Assembly (NCBI GenBank): GCA_047619485.1
Contig: JBLHKE010000046.1
Location: 1-19,429, forward strand
Direction: 5' to 3'
Origin: JBLHKE01 sp047619485
GTDB taxonomy: Bacteria; Verrucomicrobiota; Verrucomicrobiia; Verrucomicrobiales; DEV007
Length of the DNA: 19,429 bases
A program made the position numbers and the translations under genes. A model generated the notes under the pieces. It ran no database searches. It was given only the letters and a program-made list of their open reading frames with translations, and was not told where the DNA came from. Numbering within the stretch: position 1 is the stretch's first letter; each line of letters begins with the position of its first letter. Below, in pieces: positions 16,090 to 19,429 of the stretch.

Positions 16090-16138
16090 GTCTGTCTAAC
16101 TCGTGCCATCCGATTCAGATTCGGCGCTTGTCTGCCAC

Positions 16139-17032
16139 TTACATCAGGACTTTTTTCGTTCTGTTCCGCCTGCGGAGGTGTCGGTTGAGCAGCGGGTAGG
16201 CGATCACTGCGGCGAGGATGATCGCGGCGCCGGCGTAGAATCCTGAGTTCAGGTGTTTGTAGTCGCCGAGGAAGATGGCACCGAGGATGATGCCGTAGAC
16301 GGGTTCGAGATTGTTGGCGAAGTTGACGGTGAACACCCCGAGCCGCCGAAGGAGTTCGACGTATTGGGCATAGGAGTAGACCGTGCAGACGATCGCTAGG
16401 ACTAGCAGGCAGGTGAGGTCGAGCAGGTGAAAATCGCCGGCCTTTGGTTCGCCTCCCATGAAGCCTGCTAGCGGAAGGCAGGCGATGCAGGTAATGCAGG
16501 CACCGATCATCTCGTAGAACGCGATCTGGTGGTGGTGGAAACGTTTGGCGAAGGTGCCGTTGATGATGGAGAAGATGGTGGCGGCGATGGCTGAGGCGAT
16601 GGCAATGAAAAATCCGTGGCTGTATTTCAGATTGCTACGCAAGATCACGTAGGCCGCGCCGATGATGATCGTGCCGAAGAGGATGTCGATACCGCGCAGC
16701 CGGCGTGCGCGAACCATCAGGGGTTCGAGCAGGGCAGTCCACAGCGAGATGGTCGCCATGCCGATCATGCAGATCGAGACATTGGCGACTTTCACCGAGA
16801 GGAAGAAAGTCATCCAGTGGATGCCGATGATGGCGCCGGTGGCAACAAAAATTAGGGCGTTTCGCTGCGGGACGCGGGCGTTCTTACGCAGCATCAGGCC
16901 GAGTGCGACGGCGGCAATGCCGGTGCGCCAGGCAACTAATTCGACAGCGGATAGGTCGATCAGCGACCCGAGGACAGCGGTGAATCCCCACAGGATAATG
17001 ATGAAGTGGAGCTTGAGAAAATCGCGCGACAT
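16139..17032 (-). CDS. EamA/DMT-family transporter, ten membrane helices
   Basis: A 297-residue drug/metabolite-transporter-superfamily permease with two EamA repeats, each of about five helices. The first repeat contains the typical LWGFTAVLGSLI near residue 14 and SVKVANVSICMIGMATISLWTALLEPL around 79-105. The second contains TVNFANNLEPVYGIILGAIFLGD at about 234-256 and ends in a basic tail (NRHLRRRNRTKK). Members export amino acids, metabolites or toxins; the substrate cannot be read from sequence. The ATG (17030-17032) lies 9 bp after the stop of the hydrolase-like gene, so the two are probably cotranscribed, and export of the polyketide synthase product is a possible but unproven role. 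Convergent with the cytochrome gene (49 bp gap). Confidence 0.9.
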   Translation of the reverse strand: MSRDFLKLHFIIILWGFTAVLGSLIDLSAVELVAWRTGIAAVALGLMLRKNARVPQRNALIFVATGAIIGIHWMTFFLSVKVANVSICMIGMATISLWTALLEPLMVRARRLRGIDILFGTIIIGAAYVILRSNLKYSHGFFIAIASAIAATIFSIINGTFAKRFHHHQIAFYEMIGACITCIACLPLAGFMGGEPKAGDFHLLDLTCLLVLAIVCTVYSYAQYVELLRRLGVFTVNFANNLEPVYGIILGAIFLGDYKHLNSGFYAGAAIILAAVIAYPLLNRHLRRRNRTKKVLM

Positions 17033-17041
17033 CCTGGTAGA

Positions 17042-17650
17042 CTAGTGTTTGCGCAGGCTGACGCGCGCCTTCTCCCGAGCCTTGCGCACGGGGAGTTGCT
17101 TCGCGACAAGCGCAAATTTTCCGTCCTCTATAAATCGTTGTGCCTGTGTTAGTGCATGGATGTTGACCGGGAGGCGCGTGTGGAAGGCAGGGACGTCGAT
17201 GAACTGTCTCATCCCGTCGAGTTTACCGCTGGCGCGCGACACGATACCATCGTCGTCGCCGGGTAGCACCCGGGACGTGTAGGGGATGTGTGCGCTGCCC
17301 ATGATGATCCCTAGCGGGAAATCAGCGCGACCAAGAGAGTTTGGCCAGCTGTTTTCTCCGGTTTGGAGTTCGAGCGCGGTGGAGCCGAAAAATTTTGCGA
17401 GGACGGGACGCTTGCCGAGACGGTCGATGATTTCGATCCCCTTGTTCGGCGGTGCTAGCATGACGACCTTGCCGAGGTTGGCAGGGCGATGCTCGCTCAG
17501 ATAGTCGGTCGTCCAACCGTGGAGGATGACGAGGTAGTCGCCATCTCCCGAATAGATCCGGTGGGAGCCGTTTTTGATCAGGTCGCCAGCCAGGCTGTGG
17601 TGTCCGGCCATGACGGACATGGCGGCGACGGCGATTAGGAAAGACTTCAT
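17042..17650 (-). CDS. Alpha/beta-hydrolase-like protein lacking the nucleophile region (in-frame deletion)
   Basis: A 202-residue protein with a probable signal peptide (MKSFLIAVAAMSVMAGHHSLAG). VILHGW (41-46) is the oxyanion strand/loop of an alpha/beta hydrolase, and EHRPANLGKVVMLAPPNKG (53-71) is the block that normally follows the nucleophile elbow. The Asp loop PGDDDGIVS (130-138) and the His (His157 in PAFHTRL) are also present. In this lipase-like family (about 270 residues from memory) roughly 65-70 residues with the VGHSLGG-type Ser motif separate HG from the EHRPANLG block; here HGW is followed almost directly by TTDYLSEHRP. The reading frame is intact and no Gly-x-Ser-x-Gly motif remains, so esterase activity is very unlikely. 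It may be a decaying gene or a non-catalytic protein. It sits 48 bp after the polyketide synthase and 9 bp before the EamA gene. Confidence 0.8.
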   Translation of the reverse strand: MKSFLIAVAAMSVMAGHHSLAGDLIKNGSHRIYSGDGDYLVILHGWTTDYLSEHRPANLGKVVMLAPPNKGIEIIDRLGKRPVLAKFFGSTALELQTGENSWPNSLGRADFPLGIIMGSAHIPYTSRVLPGDDDGIVSRASGKLDGMRQFIDVPAFHTRLPVNIHALTQAQRFIEDGKFALVAKQLPVRKAREKARVSLRKH

Positions 17651-17698
17651 TTGGGCAATTTAGCCGTCGCTGGATGGATTGGGTAGGGGGATTTGTTC

Positions 17699-18751
17699 CT
17701 AACAGGATTCCGCCCAGCAGGTGTGGCAGCTAAATCCGGCACCGAAAGAGGCCATAAACAGGTTTTCCTGTGCCTCCGGGCGTGTTTCCTCGAGGTAGTG
17801 CTGGAGGGCGATGAGCACTGAAGGGCTGCTCAGGTTGCCGTATTGGTCGAGGACATGCGCGGTCTCAGCCAGGTCATACTGTGGTAGTTGCTCGCGGATG
17901 GCTGTGAGGACATCACGGCCGCCGGTGTGGGTTAGCGCGCGGGTCGGACGCGAGGCGATGCTCGGCGCTGGAGCTGCTGCATGCATTTCGGCAACCGTCT
18001 CGGCCGCGATCGCCGGCACGCTGCGGTGAAGCTTGTTCTTCAGTTTGCCGCCGTCGTTGACGAAGCGGATTTTCTCGCGCTCCTCGGGGATGTGTTTGGA
18101 GCGGAAGCCGTGGCAGTGGAGTAGCGACTCCGTGGTCTGACTCCCCGACCAGATCGAGGCGCTGGCGCCGTCGCCGAACAGGCACAAGCTGATGAGCACC
18201 CCAGGGTCGTTCGACATGTAGAAGGCCGTCGAACAAATTTCGACGGCGATCACCCCGACGGTCGCGTCCGGATTCGCAGTGAGGAAGTTGGAGGCGCTGC
18301 GCATGGTAGGGATTGCTGCACCGCAGCCAAGGCCGACGATATCATGCAAGACGGCGTCATCGCGCAGGCCGAGTTTCTCGGCAACATGGCTGGAGACGCC
18401 GGGGCACAGGTAGCCCGTACAGGTGCAAATGAAGACGGCGTCGAGTTCGGCCGCAGCAGTCCCGGATTTTTCCATCGCCGAAGCCAGAGCCTCGGCTGCG
18501 AGTGCCGGGGCATGGCGTTCGTAGGCCCGGTTGAGCTGGCCAGCATCGAGATCGTAGACACCGGTCATGTCTTCGATCGCAAAATGGCGCTTCGAGATGC
18601 CGCTGTCCCCGTCGAGAATCGTCTGCAGCAGCTGTTGGGAATTCGGCGTCAGGATCTGCTCAGCGTGCGGGGAGAGCCGAGCCATCTCGGCGCATTCCGG
18701 TTGTGTGTAGAACTGTTCGGGGAACGCGCTAGCGATTGATTTGAGATACAC
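17699..18751 (-). CDS. Type III polyketide synthase (chalcone/stilbene synthase-like)
   Basis: A 350-residue cytoplasmic thiolase-fold enzyme of the chalcone synthase-like family, which builds aromatic polyketides such as alkylresorcinols or pyrones from acyl-CoA starters and malonyl-CoA. The catalytic triad is visible: Cys143 in VGLGCGAAIP, His275 in THTGG (HPGG in most relatives) and Asn306 in QYGNLSSPSV. CTCTGYLCPGVS (109-120) and LFGDGASA (191-198) are typical of the family, and the C-terminus carries the FGAGFS motif. FabH-like KAS III is the main alternative, but CTGY and the QYGN block favour type III PKS. The start is GTG at 18749-18751, 9 bp after the stop of the protease-like gene, so it is likely cotranscribed with it. 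No methyltransferase or tailoring oxidase is nearby. The starter unit cannot be predicted. Confidence 0.9.
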   Translation of the reverse strand: MYLKSIASAFPEQFYTQPECAEMARLSPHAEQILTPNSQQLLQTILDGDSGISKRHFAIEDMTGVYDLDAGQLNRAYERHAPALAAEALASAMEKSGTAAAELDAVFICTCTGYLCPGVSSHVAEKLGLRDDAVLHDIVGLGCGAAIPTMRSASNFLTANPDATVGVIAVEICSTAFYMSNDPGVLISLCLFGDGASASIWSGSQTTESLLHCHGFRSKHIPEEREKIRFVNDGGKLKNKLHRSVPAIAAETVAEMHAAAPAPSIASRPTRALTHTGGRDVLTAIREQLPQYDLAETAHVLDQYGNLSSPSVLIALQHYLEETRPEAQENLFMASFGAGFSCHTCWAESC

Positions 18752-18760
18752 TTGGCGGGG

Positions 18761-19282
18761 CTATTGGGGTTCGACTTGCTGGGTCGAGGCCATCGCGGCC
18801 TCGATTGGCGCCTGCGGGCCGGCGAGAGCCTGGAGGACGTGAGGGAGAAATTTCGCCGTGCTCTGGGCGAGTCCATAGGGCGGGGCTGAGTCGCAATCGC
18901 TGGCGGCACCAAGGTGGATGCCGAGCACCTCGCCGGCGAGACCGACGATCGGGGCGCCGGTGTTGGCGTTCGCTGGGGTGGCAATTTGGGATAGCCCGCC
19001 TGCCGGGTCGAAGCGGTGCATCGCGGTTAGTACGACAGGGTCGTCGAGCTCACTGATGAAGACCGCGAAGTCGTTGCCGATCTCGATCTCGCCGACGCTT
19101 GCTTTGAGAAGGAAGGCCGCAGGCAGCGTGGGGGTGCTTGGCGGACCGACGAACTCGGGTATTCCGATCGGGGCTTCGGACTTGAATCCCTTGCTGGCAA
19201 TGAGTGCTGCCAGAGCGAGGATCGCGAGCAGCCAGGGGTAGTTGATAACAGGTCTGGCGCTATGAGGGGGGGAGGCTTTCAA
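18761..19282 (-). CDS. Membrane-anchored trypsin-like protease remnant, probably inactive
   Basis: A 173-residue protein. The start is probably TTG at 19280-19282; no ATG precedes the core. One hydrophobic segment (WLLAILALAALIAS, 17-30) would anchor it, with the rest outside the cytoplasm. VVLTAMHRFDPAGGL (83-97) resembles the His block of trypsin-like proteases (LTAxH, His89). NANTGAPIVGLAGEVLGIHLG (105-125) resembles the Ser block (SGxP...GEVVGI), but with Thr108 where Ser is expected. Only about 10 residues separate the blocks, whereas a protease needs about 100 with the catalytic Asp between them. The middle therefore seems lost in frame. I infer a degenerate or non-catalytic protein; the family match is by eye and less certain than for its neighbours. 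It lies between the small lipoprotein (8 bp) and the polyketide synthase (9 bp). Confidence 0.6.
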   Translation of the reverse strand: MKASPPHSARPVINYPWLLAILALAALIASKGFKSEAPIGIPEFVGPPSTPTLPAAFLLKASVGEIEIGNDFAVFISELDDPVVLTAMHRFDPAGGLSQIATPANANTGAPIVGLAGEVLGIHLGAASDCDSAPPYGLAQSTAKFLPHVLQALAGPQAPIEAAMASTQQVEPQ

Positions 19283-19290
19283 CTCGGAAA

Positions 19291-19429
19291 CTACTGATGG
19301 TGACGGCGGTTGTGGCGACGCATGGTACCGCTATGGGTGTTCTGTTTCCGTACCTTTTTCGTGTGAGCGCTCTGCTCGGATTCGACCGTGGTGCATGAGG
19401 TGAGGGTGGCCGAGGCACCTAGCGATGCG
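19291..19429 (-). CDS. Small lipoprotein with basic His/Arg tail, C-terminal part
   Basis: An open frame enters from the right edge and ends at the TAG at 19291-19293; 45 residues are visible. The first are GASATLTSC, the end of a lipoprotein signal peptide with a lipobox-like TLTSC, so the mature protein would begin at that Cys, leaving only about 34 residues. These are polar and strongly basic, ending TMRRHNRRHHQ. Its initiation codon lies outside the window, probably 5-15 codons beyond it. It reads straight into the protease-like gene 8 bp downstream, suggesting one transcript. The function is unknown; a very short lipoprotein with a cationic tail could sit at the membrane/cell-wall interface. 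The call rests on the lipobox and the operon-like spacing. Confidence 0.5.
   Translation of the reverse strand, partial: ASLGASATLTSCTTVESEQSAHTKKVRKQNTHSGTMRRHNRRHHQ

Noticed and set aside
18118..18136. GGAGT-AGCG-ACTCC hairpin resembling the REP-like element
   Set aside because: It lies within the polyketide synthase coding sequence, has only a 5-bp stem and lacks the GTAG/CTAC frame around a longer palindrome.
1..19429. CRISPR array, prophage, tRNA or rRNA genes, defence island
   Set aside because: I looked on both strands and saw no regularly spaced repeats, phage structural genes, cloverleaf-like genes or known defence genes.

Overview
The window looks like part of a chromosome from the Verrucomicrobiota (PVC superphylum), most likely a Verrucomicrobiales-type heterotroph. 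The grounds are a propeller/HEAT/cytochrome c protein of the PVC type, a secreted HEAT + DUF1080 (3-keto-disaccharide hydrolase) protein, a PL3 pectate lyase, a fairly GC-rich composition, and few recognisable Shine-Dalgarno sequences. This placement is inferred from protein families; no rRNA or tRNA gene is present.

Layout. (1) 1-664: the first 35 codons of an IS200-like/RAYT transposase run off the left edge on the minus strand. Next comes about 500 bp of non-coding or decayed DNA and a hairpin at 609-642 with the GTAG/CTAC ends of a REP element, so this looks like a RAYT/REP pair. (2) 665-5274: a small secreted protein of unknown function (-), diverging from a membrane M48 metalloprotease (+). 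The protease converges on a SLC13/DASS permease with two TrkA-C domains (-), and a perfect 26-bp AT-rich palindrome lies between their stops. (3) 5361-9062 (+): a HEAT/DUF1080 protein, a half-length asparaginase-like protein joined to it by a TGATG stop-start overlap, and a GAF-PAS histidine kinase. (4) 9065-13131 (-): in transcription order, znuA-znuC-znuB (zinc import, overlapping genes), then a PPK2 polyphosphate kinase, then the pectate lyase. (5) 13132-13491: AT-rich divergent control region. (6) 13492-16089 (+): the large cytochrome c protein. (7) 16139-19429 (-): a tight co-directional set made of a partial small lipoprotein, a membrane-anchored trypsin-like remnant, a type III polyketide synthase, an alpha/beta-hydrolase-like protein and a 10-TM EamA transporter.

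The most unusual region is the last. Two neighbours of the polyketide synthase keep an open frame and their export or membrane segment but appear to have lost the catalytic core by internal in-frame deletion: the hydrolase lacks the whole nucleophile elbow, and the protease lacks the Asp region and has Thr at the Ser position. A third protein, the half-length asparaginase at 6833-7309, also lacks its C-terminal domain and, by eye, the catalytic Lys. No CRISPR array, prophage, tRNA or recognisable defence island is visible. I did not find a clearly new multi-gene system; the PKS cassette and the REP/RAYT pair are the best leads.
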